Of a stretch of DNA of 64,000 nt, positions 16,667 to 24,996 are shown in pieces; within the stretch, counting starts at the first letter, position 1, and each line of letters begins with the position of its first letter. This stretch comes from Rhizobium sp. Q54 (lineage in GTDB: Bacteria; Pseudomonadota; Alphaproteobacteria; Micropepsales; Micropepsaceae): positions 1 to 64,000 of the forward strand of contig CAMCWK010000005.1 in assembly GCA_945882615.1 (NCBI GenBank), given 5' to 3'. The notes beneath the pieces were generated by a model. That model was not told the origin of the DNA. It worked only from the letters and a program-made list of their open reading frames with translations, and did no database searches. A program made the position numbers and the translations under genes.

Positions 16667-17867
16667 GTATACCGCGCTCGATAGCGGGGGCAGGACCTGC
16701 CAGGGCGTAATATCGGCTGCGACCGAGCGCCTGGTGCGCGAAGAGCTGCAGGGCCGGCGGCTGGTTCCTGTTAGCATCGTTCCTGCTGTCGAAGGCATAA
16801 GCGGTCGCATCCGGAACCGCTTGAAGCCCCGCAAGCTCAGTGTCCGACATCTGTCCTTGATAACGCGCCAGCTTGCGACCCTGGTTGCCACCGCGCCCCT
16901 GGAAGAGGCGCTGCGAACCATCGCCTTGCAGACCGACAATCCGCATCTGCGACGGGTCCTGACCGCGACTCATGAAAGTGTGCTGGAAGGCTTCCGCCTG
17001 TCCGGCGCCATGGCGCGGCAGGACGCCGCGTTTCCTCCCCTTTATCGTGCCATGGTCGCGGCGGGAGAGAGTTCTGGCGCATTGCCCACCATCCTGGAAA
17101 GGCTGGCCGACCTTTTGGAAAGGGACGAGCAGGCGCGCAGCCGCCTCAAGATCGCCCTGGTCTATCCCGCAGCCCTCACGCTCACGGCTTTGACGGTTAT
17201 CGCCGCGCTGGTGGTCTTCGTGGTCCCGAAAGTGGTGGACCAGTTCGACAGTATGGGGCAGCGGCTTCCGCTCCTGACACGCGTGATAATCTTTGTGTCA
17301 GATGCGGCGCGCGACTGGGGATGGCTTTTCCTCCTGCTTTTCGCCGCCGGCATCATCGGACTGGTGCAGGCGCTGCGCCGGCCGGACATGCGACTGCGCT
17401 TCGATGCGGCGCTTCTGCGCCTGCCGGTCGCCGGCAAGCTGATCCGCAACGTCAACGCCGCCCGGCTGGCACGCACGCTGTCGACCATGATTGCCAGCGG
17501 CGTCCCCGTGCTGGAAGGCCTGCTGCTCACGGTACCGACGGTGTCCAATCGTGCCTTGCGCCAGGCAACGCTCGTGATGGCGACGACCATCCGCGAAGGT
17601 GGCAGCCTGTCCGGCGCCATGCGCCGAGCGGATATTTTTCCGCCCATCCTTATCTACATGACCGCCAGCGGCGAGAGCAGCGGACGGATGGACGAGATGC
17701 TGGGCCGTGCCGCCGAATATCTGGAGCGGGAGTTTCAGACCTTTGTCGCGCTGGCGCTCAGCCTGCTTGAGCCGATTATCATCGTGGTGATGGGCGCTGT
17801 CGTGACGCTGATCGTGTTGGCGATCCTGCTTCCGATCCTCCAGATCAACACACTAGCCTATAGCTGA
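16653..17867 (+). CDS. gspF: T2SS inner-membrane platform protein GspF
   Basis: 404-residue polytopic platform protein. Two homologous cytoplasmic T2SSF domains (about 65-185 and 270-390) flank three TM helices (about 168-193, 216-235 and 370-397). Signature GESSGALPTILERLADLLE occurs in the first and SGESSGRMDEML in the second. It contacts GspE and the pseudopilus base. Sits inside the overlapping operon. Confidence 0.95.
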   Translation: MSTFEYTALDSGGRTCQGVISAATERLVREELQGRRLVPVSIVPAVEGISGRIRNRLKPRKLSVRHLSLITRQLATLVATAPLEEALRTIALQTDNPHLRRVLTATHESVLEGFRLSGAMARQDAAFPPLYRAMVAAGESSGALPTILERLADLLERDEQARSRLKIALVYPAALTLTALTVIAALVVFVVPKVVDQFDSMGQRLPLLTRVIIFVSDAARDWGWLFLLLFAAGIIGLVQALRRPDMRLRFDAALLRLPVAGKLIRNVNAARLARTLSTMIASGVPVLEGLLLTVPTVSNRALRQATLVMATTIREGGSLSGAMRRADIFPPILIYMTASGESSGRMDEMLGRAAEYLEREFQTFVALALSLLEPIIIVVMGAVVTLIVLAILLPILQINTLAYS

Positions 17868-17873
17868 AGAGAG

Positions 17874-18317
17874 ATGCCCATGCCCGTTCCTGCCCGTTTT
17901 CGCCGCGACGCCGGTTTTACCCTGGTGGAAGTCATGGTGGTGATTGTGATCATCGGCCTTCTGGCCACAGTCGTAATGATCAATGTCCTTCCCAGTCAGG
18001 ACCGCGCCATGCGCGAAAAGGCGCGCGCGGACATCTCGGTGCTGGAACAGGCCGTGGAGACCTTTCGCCTGGAAACGCTGCGCTTTCCGACGACAGAGGA
18101 AGGGTTGACGGCGCTGGTCCAGGCGCCCGCCGGCATGACGCGTCCGGATCGCTATCGCGATGGCGGCTACGTCCGCCGTCTGCCTCAGGATCCGTGGGGC
18201 AATCCTTATCAGTACGTCTTTCCCGGTCAGCATAGCCGGTTCGATGTCTATTCGTTCGGCGCGGATGGGGTGAAGGGCGGGGAGGGCGACAATGCCGATA
18301 TCGGCAACTGGAGCTAG
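17874..18317 (+). CDS. gspG: T2SS major pseudopilin GspG
   Basis: About 147-residue major pseudopilin. The prepilin cleavage site is AG|FTLVEVMVVIVIIGLLA with Phe+1 and Glu+5. The globular domain carries the family-typical FPTTEEGLTALVQAP and YRDGGYVRRLPQDPWGNPYQY and an Asp-rich calcium-binding end (GGEGDNADIGNW). Starts at 17874 or the ATG at 17880 are both possible; both give a very short leader. Overlaps gspH by 26 bp. Confidence 0.96.
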   Translation: MPMPVPARFRRDAGFTLVEVMVVIVIIGLLATVVMINVLPSQDRAMREKARADISVLEQAVETFRLETLRFPTTEEGLTALVQAPAGMTRPDRYRDGGYVRRLPQDPWGNPYQYVFPGQHSRFDVYSFGADGVKGGEGDNADIGNWS

Positions 18318-18759
18318 CGAGCAGGGTTTCACGCTCATCGAGATGATGGTGGTATTGCTGTTGGTGGGTCTGGCCAGCAGCATGGTGCTGCTCAATTTGC
18401 CATCGGGCGGCGCAAGACTTGCGGACGAAGCCGAACATCTGGCCGCGCGGATTCAGTACGCGCAGCAGGAAGCGGTGCTGACCAATCGCTCTGTCGAGAT
18501 TGTCCTGGCGGCAAATGACAGCAGCTTTCGGGTTCAGCGCCGGGGCCGCTGGGTGCCGCTGGTTGCAGGACCGTTCAAGCCCCGGCCTTGGGGCGAAGGA
18601 TTGTCCGTGTCACTGCCCGGCATTGCGGGGCGTCGGGCGGTTCGCTTCGATTCCAGCGGCGCCACCGATCCCGCGACCATTCGCATGACCGGCAGCGGAC
18701 GTTCGATAGACCTGATTATCAATCGTCAGGGCCGGGTGGAGATCCATGACCTCGTCTGA
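18292..18759 (+). CDS. gspH: T2SS minor pseudopilin GspH
   Basis: 155-residue minor pseudopilin, prepilin site EQG|FTLIEMMVVLLLVGLA with Glu+5, followed by the PulH-type ARIQYAQQEAVLTNRSVEIV segment. Part of the pseudopilus tip assembly. Its start lies 26 bp inside gspG, and its end overlaps gspI by 14 bp. Confidence 0.92.
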   Translation: MPISATGASEQGFTLIEMMVVLLLVGLASSMVLLNLPSGGARLADEAEHLAARIQYAQQEAVLTNRSVEIVLAANDSSFRVQRRGRWVPLVAGPFKPRPWGEGLSVSLPGIAGRRAVRFDSSGATDPATIRMTGSGRSIDLIINRQGRVEIHDLV

Positions 18760-19111
18760 ACGTGGTTTCACCGTTCTGGAAATGCTGGTGGCGATGGCCA
18801 TTCTCAGCCTGGGCGCGGTGGCTTTGCTCAATCTGGCGGGCGAGAACACGCGCACGGCCGCTGCTTTGCGTACGCGGCTGTTCGCCGGAATCGTGGCGGA
18901 CAATCGCGCCATTGAAGCCATAACAAGCACCAGACCGCCTTCCGTCGGCGCTGATAGCGGCGTCGAAACGGCCGGCGGGGAGGCGTGGCGCTGGACGCGG
19001 CGGGTCACGCGGGCTGCCGACAGCGATATCCTGCGTGTCACGGTTACGGTTTCGCCGCCCCAGAGCAACAGGACCGCCGGTGAAGTCGTGGTCTTCCGGG
19101 TGATGCGATGA
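18746..19111 (+). CDS. gspI: T2SS minor pseudopilin GspI
   Basis: 121-residue minor pseudopilin with prepilin site ERG|FTVLEMLVAMAILSLG and Glu+5. The short C-terminal domain includes the conserved region around FAGIVADNRAIEA. With GspJ and GspK it forms the tip trimer. ATGA overlap with gspJ. Confidence 0.92.
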   Translation: MTSSERGFTVLEMLVAMAILSLGAVALLNLAGENTRTAAALRTRLFAGIVADNRAIEAITSTRPPSVGADSGVETAGGEAWRWTRRVTRAADSDILRVTVTVSPPQSNRTAGEVVVFRVMR

Positions 19112-19695
19112 AGGGCTTCACCCTCGTTGAAATGATGCTGGCCCTGTTTATCTTTGGCCTGGTTTCCGCCGCTGGTGTCGCCGTGATGCGCTTCAGCATG
19201 GACAATCAGGAACGGGTCCGGGCCCACACCGGGCGCCTGGCGGAATTGCAGGGCGCGCGGGCGCTGCTGAAAGCGGACCTGGCCCAGGCCAGCACACGCC
19301 GGACCCGCGGCCTCGACGGGCGGCCCGATAATCGCGCCTTTTTCGGCAACGAACAGGCGAGTGGCGGCCCACTGTTGGCATTGGTTCGCCGTGGCGCGGA
19401 CAATCCCGACAACGAACCGCGCAGTTCCTTGCAGTATGTCGAGTATCGTCTGGCAAAGAATACGCTGGAGCGCCGCACCCGCGTCGGATTGGATGGCGGC
19501 TCATTCTATCCCTCCCAGCCGTTGCTCACGGGCATCCGCAGCGCCTCGCTGAAATTTCTGTGGCATGGGCAATGGATCGATACGCTCCCGCTGGGCGCGC
19601 ATGTAGACCTTCCCCAGGCCGTGCGGCTGGACTTGAACCTGACCGACTACGGAACTGTAACGCAGCTGCTTCTCGTGACGGGGTCTGCTTCGTGA
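19108..19695 (+). CDS. gspJ: T2SS minor pseudopilin GspJ
   Basis: 195-residue minor pseudopilin with an extremely short leader: MKG|FTLVEMMLALFIFGLVS, Glu+5. The body matches GspJ features (RGADNPDNEPRSSLQYVEYR and an LERRT strand). The end overlaps the GTG start of gspK. Confidence 0.92.
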   Translation: MKGFTLVEMMLALFIFGLVSAAGVAVMRFSMDNQERVRAHTGRLAELQGARALLKADLAQASTRRTRGLDGRPDNRAFFGNEQASGGPLLALVRRGADNPDNEPRSSLQYVEYRLAKNTLERRTRVGLDGGSFYPSQPLLTGIRSASLKFLWHGQWIDTLPLGAHVDLPQAVRLDLNLTDYGTVTQLLLVTGSAS

Positions 19696-20669
19696 GGCGC
19701 TGGGACGAAAAAGGTGCGGCCTTGATCACGGTGCTGCTTCTGGTGGCGGTGATGTCGGTGCTGGCGGTGGCGCTGCTTGACGATATCCGTTTTGGAATTC
19801 GCCGCGGTATGAACGCGGCCGAGAATGGTCAGGCGCAATGGTATGCGCTCGGCGCGGAGGCGCTGGCGCGAAGCCGGATCACCCGTCTTTCCAATGGCGG
19901 TGGCCACACCAGCCTTGCGGGAAACTGGCCCGGGCGCTTTGTCCAGTTCCCGGTCGAGGACGGACAGGTCGGCGTGCGCCTGGCCGATGGCGGCGCCTGC
20001 TTCAATCTCAACAGCGTGGTGGAAGGGGCCGGTGAGATGCTGCGCCGCCGGGATCGGGGCGCAGCGCAGTTCATGGCGTTGCTCATGGCCCTGGAGTTTG
20101 CCCCCCAGGACGCCGCCACGCTCACGGCCGCGCTAGTGGACTGGGCCGACAGTGATTCCTTGCGTGAGGCTGGCGGGGCGGAAGATGAAGCTTATAGAGA
20201 TTCTCCCGTCGGCTATCTCACCGGGGCCACGCTGCTTGCCGAGGCCAGCGAGCTTCGCGCTATCCACGGGTTCACCAACAGCGTCTACCGTCGCCTGCGT
20301 CCCCATGTTTGCGCGCTGCCCAGCACGGACATGACTATGATCAACGTCAACACCTTGCCGGTGACAAGCGCCGTTCTACTGACAGCCCTTACGGATGGCC
20401 GGTTGTCACCGGCCGATGCCGCCCGCTTGATCGCACAGCGTCCCGCCGGAGGCTGGCCGAGCGAAACGGCGTTCCGGGCAGAGCCCATTCTGGCTCCGCT
20501 CAGCGAAAGTGGTGGTCCCGGTGAACAGGTTTCCCTGCGTACCCGCTTCTTCCGGCTCGAAACGGACGTACGCCATGGCGATGCCGAAGCGCTTTCCAGC
20601 ACCCTGTTTGAAAGCGCCGGTCAGGGAGACGTAAGGCTCGTATCCAGGCGCTGGGGGGCCGAAGAATGA
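19692..20669 (+). CDS. gspK: T2SS minor pseudopilin GspK
   Basis: 325 residues from a GTG that overlaps the gspJ stop (GTGA). A longer open frame exists upstream but would run through gspJ. The pilin-like N-terminus EKG|AALITVLLLVAVMSV lacks Glu+5 (Thr instead), as is normal for GspK, which caps the tip. The large insert domain includes DWADSDSLREAGGAEDEAY, the calcium-site region typical of GspK. ATGA overlap with gspL. Confidence 0.93.
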   Translation: MRRWDEKGAALITVLLLVAVMSVLAVALLDDIRFGIRRGMNAAENGQAQWYALGAEALARSRITRLSNGGGHTSLAGNWPGRFVQFPVEDGQVGVRLADGGACFNLNSVVEGAGEMLRRRDRGAAQFMALLMALEFAPQDAATLTAALVDWADSDSLREAGGAEDEAYRDSPVGYLTGATLLAEASELRAIHGFTNSVYRRLRPHVCALPSTDMTMINVNTLPVTSAVLLTALTDGRLSPADAARLIAQRPAGGWPSETAFRAEPILAPLSESGGPGEQVSLRTRFFRLETDVRHGDAEALSSTLFESAGQGDVRLVSRRWGAEE

Positions 20670-21775
20670 AAGCTGCGCGCATTGTGATCTATCCATCAGA
20701 CCCCCAAAAGGCGCTGGTTTGCACGACCATCGGGGAGCCAGGCACGATGCCCGGCTGGCGCAAGCTGCACCCGGGCGATGCCAAGAGTTCGGACCTGTGG
20801 ACGGTGATGGTTGTGCCGGGCATTGAGGTGACAGCCCGCTGGCTGCATCTGCCGACGCGCAGCGAAAAGCAGGCGCTTGCCGCGGCACGCATGCAGATGG
20901 AAGATGAGCTGGCTCTGGGCGCGCAAGCGCTCCATCTGGCCTTGGGGCCTTTGGAGCAAGACGGGTTCCGGCTTGTCGTTTCTGTTTCGCGAGAACAGAT
21001 GCAAGTCTGGATCGATAGCGCGCGGCAGCATGGCCTGGAGCCTGATGTCCTCATTCCCGACCATCTAACCCTGCCTGAACCTGTCGATGGCCAAACCCTG
21101 GCGGCGCTGATGCCGGACTGGGTTGCGATCGTCCGCGGGCCGCGCCTGGCCTTCTGTTGTGACAGCGACCTGTTGCCTGTCCTTCTGAAGGACGTAGCGC
21201 CAACGACAGCCAGTCCGCCTCAGCTCGAGCGTATGATAACGCAAGGGGCTCTTACCCCGCCCGTCAACTTGCTGCAGGGGGAGTTCGCGGTGCGCCGCCG
21301 CGGGGGATTTTTGACCGGCAATCGGCTGCGCCTGGCTGTATTGGCCGGATTGCTATTGATAAGCCCGGTGCTGATACAAATTGGTCAGGCGGTCCACCTC
21401 CACATTTCCGCGGAGCGGTTGAAGGCGCAAAGCGCGGCCGCGGCGGCTTCCGTGCTGCCGGCGGGCGCGGCTGTTCAAAATCCGGTGCAGGCATTGCAGG
21501 ACCGGTTTCGGCAACTGGACCTGGCGGCCGGTGGTCCGGCGAGACGGATCGCGCGGCTGTTTTCAACCTTGGAGGCAGCGGGTGGCGTTCAAATCGAGAG
21601 CCTGACCGTGGCGTCCGATGGCGTGTTGCAAGCCTCGCTCCGCCATCCCATGGCGCAGGACATTGAAAAGCTTGGCGTCGCGCTGCGCGGAAATGGCATT
21701 GAGATGCGAAAAGTGTCTTCGCGAGACGAATCCGGCGTGATGGTCACGGACGTAGCGCTGGGAGGTAGCCCATGA
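20666..21775 (+). CDS. gspL: T2SS platform protein GspL
   Basis: 369-residue bitopic protein: cytoplasmic actin-like domain (about 1-215) that binds GspE, one TM helix (LRLAVLAGLLLISPVLIQIG, about 222-241) and a periplasmic ferredoxin-like domain. Sequence conservation in GspL is low; position between gspK and gspM and the topology carry the call. ATGA overlap with gspM. Confidence 0.88.
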   Translation: MKAARIVIYPSDPQKALVCTTIGEPGTMPGWRKLHPGDAKSSDLWTVMVVPGIEVTARWLHLPTRSEKQALAAARMQMEDELALGAQALHLALGPLEQDGFRLVVSVSREQMQVWIDSARQHGLEPDVLIPDHLTLPEPVDGQTLAALMPDWVAIVRGPRLAFCCDSDLLPVLLKDVAPTTASPPQLERMITQGALTPPVNLLQGEFAVRRRGGFLTGNRLRLAVLAGLLLISPVLIQIGQAVHLHISAERLKAQSAAAAASVLPAGAAVQNPVQALQDRFRQLDLAAGGPARRIARLFSTLEAAGGVQIESLTVASDGVLQASLRHPMAQDIEKLGVALRGNGIEMRKVSSRDESGVMVTDVALGGSP

Positions 21776-22242
21776 TCATCTGGTGGAACGGCCTGTCGCA
21801 GCGCGAACGCATTCTGGTGGGGCTGGGCGCAATCCTGATCGTGGCAACCATTTGCTGGTACGGAGTATGGCGGCCGGCCGTGTATTTCCACCAAGCGGCG
21901 GCATCCCGGCATGCCATGATTTTAAAGGAGAAACAGACAGTCCTGGCGCTCGTGGCACAGATACGCGCATTGGGACCGGCGCGGAAGATGCAAGGTTCCA
22001 GCAAGCCCCTGGCAGAGATTGTGCGTGATAGCCTGGGCACCGCCGGTATTACGCCGGGACGCATCGAACCCGACCCTCAGGGCGGGGTTCGTGTTGCCGC
22101 CAACGCTATTCCGTCGACGCAGCTGTTTCCCTGGATTGCCCAACTGCAAACCGAATATGGCATTTCGCTCCGGCACCTGATTGTGGTGAAAGCGGGTGAG
22201 GGCACGCTCAACCTTGACGCGACCTTGAGCGATGGGCGCTGA
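21772..22242 (+). CDS. gspM: T2SS platform protein GspM
   Basis: 156-residue bitopic protein with a short cytoplasmic tail (WWNGLSQRERILVGLGA), one TM helix (ILIVATICWYGVWRP) and a periplasmic domain. The N-terminal tail motif plus position after gspL identify GspM. The end overlaps gspN by 11 bp. Confidence 0.88.
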   Translation: MIIWWNGLSQRERILVGLGAILIVATICWYGVWRPAVYFHQAAASRHAMILKEKQTVLALVAQIRALGPARKMQGSSKPLAEIVRDSLGTAGITPGRIEPDPQGGVRVAANAIPSTQLFPWIAQLQTEYGISLRHLIVVKAGEGTLNLDATLSDGR

Positions 22243-22963
22243 TATGCAGTGGAAATGGCCCGTATTGGCAATGTTCCTGGTCGCGGTTCTGGCGGCGACC
22301 ATGCCCTTGCGGCTGGCGCTATCCTGGACGCAGGCGGACCGCTGGCTTTCCGCCGCAGATGTTGAGGGGACGATCTGGGGCGGCGTCTTGGAGGCTGGTT
22401 ATCTCGGCCACCTTTCGCTGGGCGATGCAAAAGTGGCGCTGGATATTCCCGCCCTTCTGTCAGGTCAAATGGGTTTTCGCTTCTCTGCGGCGGGCACGTT
22501 GCAAGGTGCCGGCACAGCCCTGCTGGGCCGAGACAGACGAGAGATCCGCGCCGAGAGCTTGCGGGTTCCCGTCCAGGCGCTTTCCCCCTCGCTGCCGTTG
22601 GAAGGTGAAATGCTGCTATCCGACATCGACGTTGCATTCCGTGACGGTACCTGCCGGGCAGCGCAGGGATCGGTTGTGGTCAAGCATGTGCGGCTGGCGC
22701 GCGGCAGTATCCCGCTTTCGTCCGACCTGGAATTGCGCGGAGCGCTCGGCTGTGCCGGTAACGACGTGATTGCCCGATTGGTGGGCCGGTCCGGCAGCAT
22801 CGCGATCCGCAGCACCATCCGCATTGGCGCTGACGGCGCCTATCGAATGGAAAATCGCATCCTGGGTTTGGGAGAAGCTGGCGATGCCATGGCCGCCGCG
22901 GCCGGCTTTGCGCCGGAGGCCGATGGCTATGCGCGTTTCGATCGGGGAAAGCTCGCCCTTTAA
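22232..22963 (+). CDS. gspN: T2SS protein GspN
   Basis: 243-residue protein with one N-terminal TM helix (WPVLAMFLVAVLAATMPLRLAL) followed by the GspN signature region (VEGTIWGGVLEAGYLGHLSLGDAKV style). GspN is an accessory, often dispensable, T2SS component. The start may be 22232 or the ATG at 22244. It is convergent with gspO, overlapping by 4 bp. Confidence 0.85.
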   Translation: MGADMQWKWPVLAMFLVAVLAATMPLRLALSWTQADRWLSAADVEGTIWGGVLEAGYLGHLSLGDAKVALDIPALLSGQMGFRFSAAGTLQGAGTALLGRDRREIRAESLRVPVQALSPSLPLEGEMLLSDIDVAFRDGTCRAAQGSVVVKHVRLARGSIPLSSDLELRGALGCAGNDVIARLVGRSGSIAIRSTIRIGADGAYRMENRILGLGEAGDAMAAAAGFAPEADGYARFDRGKLAL

Positions 22964-23625
22964 CCCGTCGCTTGGCGCAAAATGCCATCGAGTGGCCCGT
23001 AGAGCCAGGTGAGCCAAATTCCGATCGCCAAACCCACCCCAAAGGGAATGGGTTGCGCGCGTCCGACCGGCTTGCCACGCGCCGACATCAGGGCGACGAA
23101 GACGAGCCCGGCGCCCGCACCCAGCACAAGAATGGTTGGGAGACCCTGCCAGCCGGTCCATGCGCCGCCCCCCGCCAGAAGCCATGCATCTCCCCCGCCA
23201 AGACCGTCCTGTCCGCGCATTTTGCGATACGCAAACGCAAGCGCCGCCAGCAGAGCGAAGCCTATCGCGGCGCCCAGCGCATGCTCGTAAAAGCTCTGCA
23301 TGGATTGGGCGGCTATCGCTATCAGACCGCTTACAAGCAAGGTGATGGTCAAAGATCGCGGCAGCCAGAAATGCTCGAAATCCAGCAAGGCCAGCATCAG
23401 CAGCTGCCATCCCAGCAGGCTGCCCAGGACGGCCTTTGGACCAGGCCATGCCGATCCCGCCCATAGCGCCAAAGCCATACAGGCCAGAACCAAAACCAGC
23501 TTTCGCCGCAAGCTCTCGGGCCGAACAATGTCCGGCTTCGGCATTTTCAGTGATGCGCTGGATATGATCATCCCCACCGGAATGCTCAGCAGTACGCATA
23601 GCGTTATGAAAATCATGTCTGGCAT
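22960..23625 (-). CDS. gspO: Prepilin peptidase GspO, lacking the N-methylase domain
   Basis: 221-residue A24 aspartic prepilin peptidase. The catalytic Asp pair is Asp82 (LLDFEHFWLP) and Asp146 in the GxGD motif (LGGGDAWLL), within about seven TM helices. The usual N-terminal cytoplasmic methylase domain with its CxxC zinc motifs is absent, and the normally conserved GSFLNV signature is reduced to VGMIISSASL. It should cleave GspG-K leaders but may not methylate them, unless a second full-length enzyme exists elsewhere. Convergent with gspN and divergent from pstS. Confidence 0.85.
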   Translation of the reverse strand: MPDMIFITLCVLLSIPVGMIISSASLKMPKPDIVRPESLRRKLVLVLACMALALWAGSAWPGPKAVLGSLLGWQLLMLALLDFEHFWLPRSLTITLLVSGLIAIAAQSMQSFYEHALGAAIGFALLAALAFAYRKMRGQDGLGGGDAWLLAGGGAWTGWQGLPTILVLGAGAGLVFVALMSARGKPVGRAQPIPFGVGLAIGIWLTWLYGPLDGILRQATG

Positions 23626-23717
23626 GGTTCAGCCGACCAATCCGTCTAGGGGATACCTGCGATCCGACCAGCAAGAGTGCAAGCATTCCACAGGGCGAGG
23701 GTATGCGATCTCGATTC

Positions 23718-23735
23718 TGTTCATTGTGGTGTCAC
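23718..23735 (+). promoter_or_regulatory. Possible secondary PhoB half-site pair upstream of pstS
   Basis: Cores TTCAT (23720) and GTCAC (23731) are 11 bp apart; neighbouring units are not conserved. It may be an auxiliary PhoB site about 165 bp upstream of pstS. Weak by itself. Confidence 0.35.
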
Positions 23736-23794
23736 CGTGCAAAGCTGCTGGCGGCCTGTCACAACAGGTCATGGAAAATACTTTTAAAACAATG

Positions 23795-23838
23795 TGTTAT
23801 ATCGTAAGTCATATCACTGACACAGATCATTCACAAAA
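23795..23838 (+). promoter_or_regulatory. Putative PhoB box of pstS
   Basis: Cores GTCAT (23808), GACAC (23819) and TTCAC (23830) are in perfect 11-bp register, with a partial TTATA unit at 23797, in AT-rich DNA 59 bp before the pstS ATG. Best-matching PhoB box in the window, in front of the most classical Pho-regulon gene. Confidence 0.75.
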
Positions 23839-23896
23839 CTGGCGCGTTCCTCTGCCATGCCGCAGTGGACATGTCCGCTATGGGAAGACGCAAAAC

Positions 23897-24928
23897 ATGA
23901 AGATGTATAGCCGAGCTGCAATTGGAATGATTGCCGGTATCGCGTTGATCGCGACCTCGGCGGCGGCAGCCAACCTTACGGGTGCCGGCTCGACCTTTGT
24001 GTACCCGATCATTTCCAAATGGGCTGGGGCCTATAGGGATATTTCCGGCAATCGCATCAACTATCAGTCGATTGGCTCGGGTGGCGGTATTGCCCAGATA
24101 AAGGCCAGGACAGTCACCTTCGGTGCCACCGACAAGCCGCTGACAACCAAAGAGCTGAATGCGGCAGGTCTGACCCAGTTCCCGATTATCATCGGTTCCG
24201 TGGTGCCGGTGATCAACGTGCCGGGCATCAAGCCGGGCCAGATGGTGTTGGATGGCACAGCCTTGGCCAATATCTTCATGGGCAAGATAACCCGCTGGAA
24301 CGATCCTGCTCTTAAAAAACTTAATCCCAATCTGCCGCTGCCCAGCCGTGCCATAACCGTCGTGCATCGTTCGGATGGCTCGGGAACGACTTTCAACTTC
24401 GCCACATATTTGAGTCTCGTAAGCCCGCAATGGAAGGCCGATATCGGCGCGGATACCGCGATTGAGTGGCCCGTTGGCGTTGGCGCAAAGGGCAATGAAG
24501 GCGTAGCGGGAAATGTATCGCAATTCGTTGGATCGATTGGCTATGTCGAATATGCGTTCGCAAAACAGAATCGCCTCAGCCATGTGAAGCTGATCAACAG
24601 GGCTGGCCGGGCAGTCGAGCCTACGATCGACTCCATGCGTTCGGCGTCCGCGAATGCCGATTGGGCCAACGCGGCGAAGAACGATTTCTATATTCTCTTT
24701 CTGAACCAGCCCGGCGCCGCGTCTTGGCCCATCACCGCTACGGTCTTCGTCCTGGTCTATAAAAATCCCGCAGACAAGCAGGCGACCGCCGAGGCGCTGA
24801 AGTTCTTCAAATGGGGCATGGAAAAGGGCGACCAGCTCGCGATCGGTCTGGACTATGTGCCCATGCCCGAGAACGCGGTGAAAGCCGTGGAAGCGGGTTG
24901 GAAGCGTATCCAAGGTTCGGGAATGTAA
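23897..24928 (+). CDS. pstS: Phosphate-binding protein PstS, stand-alone
   Basis: 343-residue periplasmic or secreted phosphate-binding protein. Signal peptide ends SAAAANL; phosphate-site motifs follow: GAGSTF, SIGSGGGI, GATDKPL and HRSDGSGTTF. The ATG at 23897 is chosen because the signal peptide begins there; the frame is open further upstream but overlaps gspO antisense. No pstC, pstA, pstB or phoU follow, so it is separated from its ABC transporter. Next to a T2SS, and with a strong PhoB box, it may also be exported outside the cell, as reported for some Pseudomonas PstS-like proteins; that is inference. Confidence 0.93.
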   Translation: MKMYSRAAIGMIAGIALIATSAAAANLTGAGSTFVYPIISKWAGAYRDISGNRINYQSIGSGGGIAQIKARTVTFGATDKPLTTKELNAAGLTQFPIIIGSVVPVINVPGIKPGQMVLDGTALANIFMGKITRWNDPALKKLNPNLPLPSRAITVVHRSDGSGTTFNFATYLSLVSPQWKADIGADTAIEWPVGVGAKGNEGVAGNVSQFVGSIGYVEYAFAKQNRLSHVKLINRAGRAVEPTIDSMRSASANADWANAAKNDFYILFLNQPGAASWPITATVFVLVYKNPADKQATAEALKFFKWGMEKGDQLAIGLDYVPMPENAVKAVEAGWKRIQGSGM

Positions 24929-24996
24929 TCATCCGGCTGCGAGCCCGGGGCGGGATTGCTGGAAGGCCTTTGACCGCGCATTGCTATGCGACATTC

